NCBI GenBank assembly: GCA_020058145.1 | Contig: JAGVEP010000151.1 | Location: forward strand, 1-11,563 | Length of the DNA: 11,563 nucleotides | DNA from: Phycisphaerae bacterium | GTDB taxonomy: Bacteria; Planctomycetota; Phycisphaerae; UBA1845; Fen-1342 | Direction of reading: 5' to 3' | Shown here: positions 5,216-11,563 of the stretch, piece by piece | Layout of the letters: every line of letters starts with the position of its first letter | Numbering within the stretch: position 1 is the first letter of the stretch | Position numbers and translations under genes: made by a program | Notes under the pieces: model-generated | The model's database searches: none | What the model saw: only the letters and a program-made list of their open reading frames with translations | What the model was told of the DNA's origin: nothing

Positions 5216-8035
5216 CTATCCACCCGCGCCCGGCGGGTCGGATTTCCCGGCCAGGCTGCCGAAGTCTCCCGCCTGAATCACGATCAGCCGCTCCGGCAGG
5301 ACGTATTTCGCCAGCGCCGCCTGCACCTCCGGCGGCGTCAGCGTCTCGATCTTCGCCAGTTGCGCAGCGGAAAACTCCAGCGTCCGTCCCAGGTACAGGT
5401 CGTGCCTTAACATGCCGGCCACGGTCCCGTCGTTAGCCAGACTGACCTCAAGCTGCTGCCGATAACCGCGGCGCGCATCGTCCAGCTCGCCCTGCGGCAC
5501 GCCCTCCCTGATGAAACGATCCAGCTCCTCACGTGCGCAGACGATGGCCCGCTCGGCATTCTGCGGCGCACAAATGCTGAAGATGGTGAAGGACCCAACC
5601 CGGTCGAGAGCTCCGACCGCCGCCGCCGACCGGCAACTGTACGCCAGCCCCTCTTTCTGGCGAATCCGGTTGACGATCCGCGAATTCGACCCGCCGCCGA
5701 GAATCAGGTTGGCGATCAGCAGCGCCGGGTAATCCGGATCATCATCCCGGATTTCCAGCGGCAGCCCGAGCGTGACCATCGCGTTCGCCTTGTCCGGCGT
5801 CGCGATCGCCAGCGTGTCCGGCGGCGCCGGCTGGTAGCGGTTCTCGATGCGCTGGAACGGATTCGGGCTGCGCCAATCGCCAAACAGCTTTTCCAGCAGC
5901 GCGGTGACTTCTTCCGGCTCGAAATCGCCCACGAAGGCCGCTTCGCTGCGGCTCGCCCCGACCTGCGCGCGGTACACCGCGGCGATGTCCGCCACCTGAA
6001 CCGCTTTGATGCGTTCGATTTGCTCCGCGGGCGTCGGAACATAGCGGATGTTCGTCGGGGGATACGGGTTCAAGCGCCGCTGCAACTCGTTCGACGCGAG
6101 CACTGTCGGCTCGGACACTTGTTGCTCATGGCCCGCCAGGCTCTCCTGCTGTAACTGGTCAAACTCTTCCGCCGAAAACGCCGGCGTGCGAAGTACCTCG
6201 GCCACCAGCGCCAAGACCGCCGGCAGATTCTCGCGTGTCGTTTCGATCGACACGTCGAGCACGCCGGCACTGCTGGACGACCCGCCGCGCCCTCCGCGGC
6301 CGCCGCCCATCCCACCGCCTGCACCGAGCCGCACCTGAGCTTTGAGCTCAGCCAGTCGGTCCTGAATCTCGCGGCGCGTGTGCTGCGTGGTGCCGCGCAT
6401 CAGCATCGAGCCTAGAAAGGACGCCGCCGCCTCGTGGCCGGTCAAAGCGGCCTCGCTGCCGTAGTGGAAGCTGAGATTCGCGTTAACACGGTCGCCGCGG
6501 GTTTCCTTCGGCAGCAGGGCCAGCTTCATCCCCACCGCCAACTCCGACCGCTGCGTGTGCGCCTCGATGTTGGCGTAGGTCGCCTCAAACGCGGCCCCCG
6601 CTGCGATTTCATGCGTGTCCTGGTAGTCCTGCACCAGCGCGGCGACGTCCGGCGTGGGCGGCACAGTGGTGCGGTCCGGTTCCTTGGTCGGCATGAACAC
6701 GCCCACGGTGCGGTTGCTCGGCTTGAAGTACTGCGCTGCGACGCGCTGCACATCCGCCGGCGTGACCTGCTCCATGCGGTCACGGTTCAGGAACATGAGC
6801 CGCCAATCGCCGAGCGCCACCGAGCCGCTCAACCGCATCCCGACGCGGCTACTGTCATTCAGCATCAGGTCGAAGTTGCGGGCGAAGCTCTTTTTCGCAC
6901 GCTCGACCTCTTCCGTCGTAAATACCTGTTGCCCAAGCTCGTCCAGCACTGCGAACATCTTCGCGCGCAGCGCGTCGAGCGACTGATCCGACCGCGCCTC
7001 GGCCAGCACGTCAAACATGCCGGGCTCGCAGGCGGAATCCGCGCCCGCGCTGACGCTCGTCGCCAGTTTGGATTCGATCAGAGCCCGGTACAGCCGCCCC
7101 GTTTGGTCGGCGCTGAGCACATTCGCCAGCACCTGTAGCGGCGCCAGGTCCACGTGCGAACCGGCACAGATGTGGTAGGACGCGCCGAGCGCCTGCACGT
7201 CGCCGACCCGCCGCAGCACGACTTCGCGCTCGCCGTCCTGCACCGGCTCGACGGTGTAGGTCGGCTCGAGCTTTCGCGCGGGCCGCGGAATCTGCCCGTA
7301 GAGCCCGTTGATCTTCGCGAGCGTCTTCGCCGCGTCGAACTTGCCTACCACGATCAGCACGGCGTTGTCCGGCTGATAGTACTTCCGCCAGAAGGCCTGC
7401 AGCCGCTCGATCGGCACTCGCTCGATGTCCTCGCGCGAGCCGATGGTGGATTTGCCGTAGTTGTGCCAGAGGTAAGCGGTCGACGCGATTCGTTCTGACA
7501 GCACGCCCAGCGGGTTGTTCTCCCCCATCTCGAACTCGTTCCGCACGACGGTCATTTCCGAATCGAGGTCCTTCTGCGCGATGAAGCTGTGTACCATGCG
7601 ATCGGCTTCGAGGTCCAGTGCAAAGTCGAGGTTCTCCTCGGTCGCGGGCAGCGTCTCAAAGTAGTTCGTGCGGTCGCGCGAGGTGGTGCCGTTGAACTGC
7701 GCCCCGTGCTCCTGGAGGGCCTTCCAGACTTCCGGATGGCTGGGCGTGCCCTTGAACATCAGGTGTTCGAGCAAGTGCGCCATGCCGGCCTCGCCATAGC
7801 CCTCGTGCCGCGAGCCGACCAGATAGGTGATATTGACCGTCACCGTCGGCTTCGAATCATCGGGAAACAGCAGCACTTTCAGACCGTTCGCCAGATCAAA
7901 CTCGGTGATGCCGGCGACCGTCGCACCTTCCCGCGGTGGCAGTGGAGGGTTGTCAGACGACCACGCGGGAGCGGCCAGAAGAGTAAGCAGCAAGCCGCCA
8001 GCCAGAACATGGTGTGCAGCGCTAGAGCGACGCAT
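5216..8035 (-). CDS. M16 family zinc peptidase, two-module, exported
   Basis: A 939-residue pitrilysin/PqqL-like metallopeptidase. A signal peptide (MRRSSAAHHVLAGGLLLTLLAAPAWS) points to the periplasm; there is no lipobox Cys. The first module has the inverted zinc motif HLLEH (residues 87-91, within GMAHLLEHLMFKGTPSHP) and the third ligand is probably E167 in VVRNEFEMGENNP, so this half should be catalytic. The second module (about 495-930) lacks HxxEH: the equivalent region reads TGHEAAASFLGSMLMRGT. It keeps the substrate-side signature RIRQKEGLAYS (790-800). An odd Gly/Ser-rich stretch (571-589, GAGGGMGGGRGGRGGSSSS) sits inside the second module. The start at 8035 is supported by GAGGAG eight bases upstream. 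It lies 73 bp after the ABC permease with no clear terminator between, so it is likely co-transcribed with the pump. Its substrate is unknown. Confidence 0.95.
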   Translation of the reverse strand: MRRSSAAHHVLAGGLLLTLLAAPAWSSDNPPLPPREGATVAGITEFDLANGLKVLLFPDDSKPTVTVNITYLVGSRHEGYGEAGMAHLLEHLMFKGTPSHPEVWKALQEHGAQFNGTTSRDRTNYFETLPATEENLDFALDLEADRMVHSFIAQKDLDSEMTVVRNEFEMGENNPLGVLSERIASTAYLWHNYGKSTIGSREDIERVPIERLQAFWRKYYQPDNAVLIVVGKFDAAKTLAKINGLYGQIPRPARKLEPTYTVEPVQDGEREVVLRRVGDVQALGASYHICAGSHVDLAPLQVLANVLSADQTGRLYRALIESKLATSVSAGADSACEPGMFDVLAEARSDQSLDALRAKMFAVLDELGQQVFTTEEVERAKKSFARNFDLMLNDSSRVGMRLSGSVALGDWRLMFLNRDRMEQVTPADVQRVAAQYFKPSNRTVGVFMPTKEPDRTTVPPTPDVAALVQDYQDTHEIAAGAAFEATYANIEAHTQRSELAVGMKLALLPKETRGDRVNANLSFHYGSEAALTGHEAAASFLGSMLMRGTTQHTRREIQDRLAELKAQVRLGAGGGMGGGRGGRGGSSSSAGVLDVSIETTRENLPAVLALVAEVLRTPAFSAEEFDQLQQESLAGHEQQVSEPTVLASNELQRRLNPYPPTNIRYVPTPAEQIERIKAVQVADIAAVYRAQVGASRSEAAFVGDFEPEEVTALLEKLFGDWRSPNPFQRIENRYQPAPPDTLAIATPDKANAMVTLGLPLEIRDDDPDYPALLIANLILGGGSNSRIVNRIRQKEGLAYSCRSAAAVGALDRVGSFTIFSICAPQNAERAIVCAREELDRFIREGVPQGELDDARRGYRQQLEVSLANDGTVAGMLRHDLYLGRTLEFSAAQLAKIETLTPPEVQAALAKYVLPERLIVIQAGDFGSLAGKSDPPGAGG

Positions 8036-8043
8036 CGCGGATT

Positions 8044-8049
8044 CTCCTC
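8044..8049 (-). promoter_or_regulatory. Shine-Dalgarno site of the M16 peptidase
   Basis: GAGGAG on the minus strand lies 8 bases before the ATG at 8035, which opens directly into a normal signal peptide. It shows that the peptidase has its own translation start despite its closeness to the upstream permease. Confidence 0.7.
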
Positions 8050-8108
8050 ATGTACGCCACCGGTCAGCGGCCGGCAAAATCCTCGCCACAGGCGGACAGA
8101 CCGTCAAT

Positions 8109-9326
8109 TCACTCATACCGCAGCGCATCGATCGGGCTCAGCCGGCTCGCCCGCCAGGCCGGGTAGAAGCCGAAGAAGAGGCCGACCGCGGTGGCGAAGG
8201 CGATGGCCACGCCGGCCATCCAGTAGGATACCTCGGTCTCCCAGCCAACTTGCGTGGAAACCACCCGGGCCACGCCCCAACCCCCACAAAAACCGACCAG
8301 CCCGCCCAGTCCGCACAGTACGACCGCCTCGCACAGGAATTGGGCCAGGATGTGCAGCCCGTGCGCCCCGATCGCCATCCGCAGCCCGATTTCACGCGTC
8401 CGCTCGGTCACCGACACGAGCATGATGTTCATGATCCCGACCCCGCCGACGAGCAGCGAAATCGACGCGATCGAGGTCAAGAGCAGATTGAATGTCCGCG
8501 TCGCCTCCGCGTTGGCCTGCGCGGTGAGCGACCGATCCATGATGCGGAACGTGTCGTCATCCTCGTCCGCGAGGTGGTGCCGTTGCCGCAGCAGCGTGCG
8601 GATCTGCTCCTTGGCGGTGGCCAGCGGCACACCCGCTCTGGCCGCCGCGAAAAGCGTGCCCGAGGGCTCGTTGCCCGCGATCAGCCGCTGGAAAGACGTG
8701 AACGGGAAGAGAATAACGTCGTCGAAGTCGCGGCCATCGCTGCCCACGCCCTTCGATTCCAGCACGCCGATGACTTCGAAGGCTACGCGGTTCACGCGCA
8801 GCTCCTGGCCAAGCGGATTCACCGCACCAAACAGCTCTTTCGCCGACGACAATCCGATGCAGCACACCTTCGCCCGCATCTGCATCTCGTCGTTGCCGAA
8901 CAACCGGCCGACGGTGCAATTCCAGCGGCGGATGTCGAAGAAACTCGGGTAGACCCCCATGACGCCGGTGCGGTAATTGCCGAACTGCGAGATCACCTGC
9001 GCCGGAACCCGGTTGGTCGGCGACGCAGCCCGGACCGCGGAACACTCCCGCTCGATGGCCTCCGCATCGTCGCGCGTCATGTTTGGTGGCGTCGCCTGCT
9101 CGCGATGCACGCCCCCACGATTCGCGCCCATGAACCAGATCGTCAGCCAGTCGTCCCCAATCGCCGCGATTTCGCGCTCGACTTTGCGCTGCGCGCCCGT
9201 CGCCACGGCCACCATCGCGATGACGGCCGCGATGCCGATGACAATGCCAAGTATCGACAGGCCCGTGCGGACCTTGTTCTTGCCCAGGCTGTGCAGCGAC
9301 TCGCCGATCACCGTGAACGGGCTCAT
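8109..9326 (-). CDS. MacB-like ABC transporter permease (MacB_PCD + FtsX)
   Basis: A 405-residue inner-membrane protein with the four-helix MacB/FtsX layout. Helix 1 (about 22-43, LSILGIVIGIAAVIAMVAV) is followed by a periplasmic domain (about 45-275). Helices 2-4 lie at about 278-305, 328-352 and 368-389. SVTERTREIGLRMAIGA (305-321) is the conserved cytoplasmic coupling segment that contacts the ATPase, and the end FYPAWRASRLSPIDALRYE is highly typical. The family is mechanotransmitting: ATP hydrolysis moves the periplasmic domain rather than a channel across the membrane, pushing substrate out through adaptor and outer-membrane partner. In E. coli MacB the ATPase is fused to this domain; here it is a separate gene three bases upstream, suggesting translational coupling. 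LolC/E-type function is less likely because a MacA-like adaptor is encoded beside it. Confidence 0.94.
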   Translation of the reverse strand: MSPFTVIGESLHSLGKNKVRTGLSILGIVIGIAAVIAMVAVATGAQRKVEREIAAIGDDWLTIWFMGANRGGVHREQATPPNMTRDDAEAIERECSAVRAASPTNRVPAQVISQFGNYRTGVMGVYPSFFDIRRWNCTVGRLFGNDEMQMRAKVCCIGLSSAKELFGAVNPLGQELRVNRVAFEVIGVLESKGVGSDGRDFDDVILFPFTSFQRLIAGNEPSGTLFAAARAGVPLATAKEQIRTLLRQRHHLADEDDDTFRIMDRSLTAQANAEATRTFNLLLTSIASISLLVGGVGIMNIMLVSVTERTREIGLRMAIGAHGLHILAQFLCEAVVLCGLGGLVGFCGGWGVARVVSTQVGWETEVSYWMAGVAIAFATAVGLFFGFYPAWRASRLSPIDALRYE

Positions 9327-9329
9327 AGC

Positions 9330-10085
9330 TCAACTCGCTTCGACTGCCAGGTGCCGCCCAGCACCCTCGGTGCCTGCGTGCCTCCGGGCCTGCGCGCCTT
9401 CCTCCGTATCCCGCACGATCTTCCCATCCCGAAACACCACCTGCCGTTGCGCGTGGGCCGCAATTTCCGGCTCGTGCGTCACGAGAACAATGCTCACGCC
9501 CTGCTCACGATTCATGGTAGTCAGCAGCGTCATGATCTCCAGGCTCGTCGTGGTGTCCAGATTGCCGGTCGGCTCGTCCGCCAGCACCACCGCCGGCCGC
9601 GTTACCAGCGCCCGCGCAATCGCCACCCGCTGCTGCTGGCCGCCCGAAAGCTGGTTCGGGTGGTGCCGCGAACGGTCGCTCAAGCCAACCCGCTCGATCA
9701 TCTCCGCAGCGCGCCGGTGGCGCTCCCGGCGCCTGACGCCCTGGTAGGTTAACGGCAGCGCGACGTTGTCCACAATCGACGTCCGCGCCAGCAGGTTGAA
9801 ACTCTGGAACACGAACCCAATCCGGCGATTCCGCAGCGTGGCCAGTTGCCCGCGCGACAACTGCTCCACCGCCTGGCCTTCGAACGCATACGTTCCCGCA
9901 TCGAGCCGGTCCAGGCAGCCGACCAGGTGCATGAAAGTGGATTTCCCCGACCCGCTCGCGCCCGTAATCGCCATGAATTGCCCCGCCGGCAGGCGGAGGG
10001 TCACGCCGCGCACGGCGGGGATCTCCACCTCATCCAGGTGGTAGGCTTTACAAGCGTCGCAAATGTCGATCAGCGCAGCGTCCAT
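9330..10085 (-). CDS. ABC transporter ATP-binding protein, MacB/LolD type
   Basis: A 251-residue nucleotide-binding subunit with every ABC motif intact: Walker A GASGSGKS (42-49), Q-loop Gln94 in FVFQSFNLLA, signature LSGGQQQR (146-153), Walker B VVLADE (166-171) with DEPTGNLD, and switch His204 in VTHEPEIA. The Q-loop and D-loop wording is that of the LolD/MacB/FtsE group. It should dimerise and power the permease encoded immediately downstream; the stop codon lies three bases from the permease ATG. The protein runs about 25 residues beyond the usual end (after FRDGKIVRDTEE). That tail, AQARRHAGTEGAGRHLAVEA, is encoded by a degenerate 8-bp repeat. The start lies 39 bp after the adaptor stop; its ribosome binding site is weak (CTGAGAACG region). 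Confidence 0.95.
   Translation of the reverse strand: MDAALIDICDACKAYHLDEVEIPAVRGVTLRLPAGQFMAITGASGSGKSTFMHLVGCLDRLDAGTYAFEGQAVEQLSRGQLATLRNRRIGFVFQSFNLLARTSIVDNVALPLTYQGVRRRERHRRAAEMIERVGLSDRSRHHPNQLSGGQQQRVAIARALVTRPAVVLADEPTGNLDTTTSLEIMTLLTTMNREQGVSIVLVTHEPEIAAHAQRQVVFRDGKIVRDTEEGAQARRHAGTEGAGRHLAVEAS
9367..9398. repeat. Degenerate 8-bp tandem repeat, four units, inside the 3' end of the ABC ATPase gene
   Basis: On the plus strand four consecutive octamers read TCGGTGCC, TGCGTGCC, TCCGGGCC and TGCGCGCC. All fit T-S-S-G-N-G-C-C. They encode part of the protein's atypical C-terminal tail, after the last conserved strand of the ATPase fold. An octamer has no codon periodicity, so this looks like nucleotide-level expansion rather than protein repeat selection. 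Confidence 0.5.
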
Positions 10086-10124
10086 CGGTTGTTGTCGTTC
10101 TCAGAAGAGTCGGGTATCCGCGCT

Positions 10125-11327
10125 CTACATCCGCGGCATCCGCGGCGTGCTCGCCGGTCGCGACGGCCCGCCCCCACCGCCGCCGCGCGTCTGCTGTTCG
10201 ATTACCACGCGGTCGCCGGCCTTGAGCTCGCCCGCTTTGATCTCGGTGAAGCTGCCGTCGTTGAGCCCCAGTTCGACCGGCACCTCCACCAGGCGCTCGC
10301 CTTCCAGGCGATGAACCCGCGACTGCATCTTCTGTCCACGAGCCGGCCGATTCGGGTTCGCATCCGCCGGCTTCACTTCCGGATTAAACCGCAGCGCCGC
10401 GTTCGGGACGATCAGCACGTCCTCCGCCTTGGCCACCTGGAAGAGTATCGTCGCCGTCATCCCCGGCCGCAGCGACAGATCGCCGTTATCCACGGCGACC
10501 AGCGTGGTGTACGTCACCACGTTGTCGACGACGGTCTGCGCGTACCGCACTTGTGCCACCGTGCCGCGGAACCGCCGCCCCGGGAACGCGTCCACGCGGA
10601 ATTCCGTGGGCATGCCCTCGCGCACCGTGCCGATGTCGGTCTCATTGACGGCGGCGTTAACACGCATCTTCGTCAGGTCATTGGCGATCGTGAACAGCGT
10701 CGGCGCCGACAGCGACGCCGCCACCGTCTGCCCCTCGTCCACGCTTCGCGAAATCACGATCCCGTCGATCGGCGAGCGGATGATCGTCTTGTCCAGCTCG
10801 ATCGCCGCCATGTCCTGGTCCGCCTCCGCGGCCTGCGCCTCCGCTTGGGCCGCGTGCAACGACGCCAGGGCGGCGGCTTCCGCGGCCCGCGTGGACTGCA
10901 ACTCGAAATCCGAGGCCGCCGAGCGCTCGAAGGCCCGTTCAATCTGCTCGCGTTCGAGCCGCGCGGTGGTCAGCTTCGCCTCCGCCTCCTCCACCCGGGC
11001 CATCGCGACCGCGTAGGCCGCCCGGCGTTGTGCAAGTTGGGCTTGGAAGCGGTCCTGATTCAACTCGGCCAGCACGAACCCCTGCTCGACGTGCTGATTG
11101 AAGTCGGCGTACCAGTGTTCGATCGTACCGCTGACTTGCGAGCCCACCACGACGTTTAGAACCGGCTCGATGGTCCCCGTCGCCGACACCGTTTGCAAGA
11201 CGTTCCCCCGTTTCGCCTCGACCGCCTTGTAGGTCGTTTTCCCGTCCGGAACCACCCAACGCTGATAGCCGAACCAGCCCCCCGAGGCCAGGGCCAACAC
11301 GACGATAGCTACAAGCACTGCGCGCAT
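10125..11327 (-). CDS. MacA-like periplasmic adaptor (HlyD/RND membrane fusion protein family)
   Basis: A 400-residue adaptor with one N-terminal membrane anchor (about 3-22) and no lipobox. The first lipoyl half follows (VSATGTIEPVLNVVVGSQVSG, about 48-68), then an Ala/Glu-rich helical hairpin (about 93-178), the second lipoyl half (IIRSPIDGIVISRSVDEGQ, 182-200), a beta-barrel domain (about 218-298, closing at LSLRPGMTATILFQVAK) and a membrane-proximal domain (about 300-378). This order is that of MacA, which links a MacB-type transporter to a TolC-like outer-membrane channel. The protein ends in an unusual tail with six Gly followed by PSRPASTPRMPRM. GGAAGAG lies nine bases before the ATG at 11327. 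It is the first gene of the apparent pump operon; no outer-membrane channel gene is present in this window. Confidence 0.94.
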   Translation of the reverse strand: MRAVLVAIVVLALASGGWFGYQRWVVPDGKTTYKAVEAKRGNVLQTVSATGTIEPVLNVVVGSQVSGTIEHWYADFNQHVEQGFVLAELNQDRFQAQLAQRRAAYAVAMARVEEAEAKLTTARLEREQIERAFERSAASDFELQSTRAAEAAALASLHAAQAEAQAAEADQDMAAIELDKTIIRSPIDGIVISRSVDEGQTVAASLSAPTLFTIANDLTKMRVNAAVNETDIGTVREGMPTEFRVDAFPGRRFRGTVAQVRYAQTVVDNVVTYTTLVAVDNGDLSLRPGMTATILFQVAKAEDVLIVPNAALRFNPEVKPADANPNRPARGQKMQSRVHRLEGERLVEVPVELGLNDGSFTEIKAGELKAGDRVVIEQQTRGGGGGGPSRPASTPRMPRM

Positions 11328-11336
11328 CTGGACTTA

Positions 11337-11343
11337 CTCTTCC
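11337..11343 (-). promoter_or_regulatory. Shine-Dalgarno-like site of the MacA-like adaptor
   Basis: The minus strand reads GGAAGAG with nine bases before the ATG at 11327. It is imperfect but well placed, and supports that start, which opens directly into the membrane anchor. Confidence 0.5.
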
Positions 11344-11383
11344 GAGTTGCTGCGCCGCGCCCGGCGACGCGGATCAACACGGC

Positions 11384-11412
11384 ATTCTATGTGCCCGTGC
11401 GCTGGCCTCCAA
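11384..11412 (-). promoter_or_regulatory. Candidate promoter of the export operon
   Basis: On the minus strand TTGGAG (11412-11407) and TAGAAT (11389-11384) are separated by 17 bases. The -10 matches five of six consensus positions, the -35 three of six. The position would give a leader of about 50 bases before the adaptor gene. This is a by-eye match in GC-rich sequence and could be chance. Confidence 0.33.
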
Positions 11413-11479
11413 CGCCCGCAAGTGTCGAGAGTTGTCGCCGGGTCCACGACATTCCAGGCAGGGTGGCATGGCCAAGGAC

Positions 11480-11563
11480 CGCTCGGAACACGAAGCGCCA
11501 GCGAGTGCGCTCCGAACACGAAGCGCCAGCGAGTGCGCTCCGAACACGAAGCGCCAGCGAGTG
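11480..11563. repeat. 28-bp direct tandem repeat array, cut by the right edge
   Basis: The word GAACACGAAGCGCCAGCGAG recurs at 11486, 11514 and 11542, exactly 28 bases apart; each full unit continues with TGCGCTCC. Two complete units and 22 bases of a third are visible, identical over the compared bases. Only the base just before the first unit differs (CTCG instead of CTCC). There are no spacers. Each unit contains AGCGC and GCGCT eight bases apart, able to pair into a small hairpin. The period is not a multiple of three and no convincing gene covers it, so it is noncoding. The array may continue beyond the window. Confidence 0.85.

Noticed and set aside
7827..9752. A 641-codon plus-strand open frame
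   Set aside because: It lies opposite the permease, the ATPase end and the peptidase start. Its product is Arg/His/Pro-rich with no domain, whereas the minus strand encodes unmistakable ABC and M16 proteins.
9846..11159. A 437-codon plus-strand open frame
   Set aside because: It mirrors the MacA-like adaptor and the ATPase N-terminus. It is low complexity and Arg-rich, a usual shadow in GC-rich DNA.
11480..11563. CRISPR array
   Set aside because: The 28-bp units are directly adjacent with no spacers, and no cas gene is present.

Overview
The window is GC-rich, and every gene I can support lies on the minus strand, so transcription runs from high to low coordinates. The best lineage clue is the large secreted protein at 2276-4699. 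It has repeated Cys-rich modules opening with GACC and ends in a dockerin-like pair of calcium loops. From general knowledge, that combination is typical of Planctomycetota, especially Phycisphaerae-like genomes, many known only from metagenomes. This assignment is inference; the window has no rRNA or other taxonomic marker.

Layout in the direction of transcription. The right edge (about 11480-11563) holds a 28-bp direct tandem repeat that runs out of the window. Next comes an export operon: a MacA-like periplasmic adaptor (10125-11327), a MacB/LolD-type ABC ATPase (9330-10085) and a MacB-like permease (8109-9326). ATPase and permease are separate genes here, three bases apart. After a further 73 bp lies a two-module M16 zinc peptidase with a signal peptide (5216-8035), probably co-transcribed. 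No TolC-like outer-membrane partner is visible.

A gap of about 500 bp (4715-5215) holds a promoter-like sequence on the minus strand. It precedes the 807-residue secreted multidomain protein, which has an excellent Shine-Dalgarno sequence. A perfect 14-bp inverted repeat separates that gene from a second short cluster: a GT2 glycosyltransferase of the dolichyl-phosphate glucosyltransferase (ALG5-like) type (1396-2109), a class I SAM methyltransferase (about 543-1370), and a metal-dependent amidohydrolase-like protein cut by the left edge (1-475).

How the genes may work together: adaptor, ATPase and permease should form an inner-membrane export pump that takes substrates from the membrane or periplasm. 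The M16 peptidase is exported and could process or degrade peptides in the same compartment, but no substrate is identifiable. The glycosyltransferase, methyltransferase and hydrolase sit close together, but no shared pathway can be read from sequence. I find no CRISPR array, insertion sequence, tRNA or rRNA. Nothing here clearly amounts to a new defence or mobile system; the items most worth a second look are the secreted Cys-module/dockerin-like protein, the pump-peptidase pairing and the edge repeat array.
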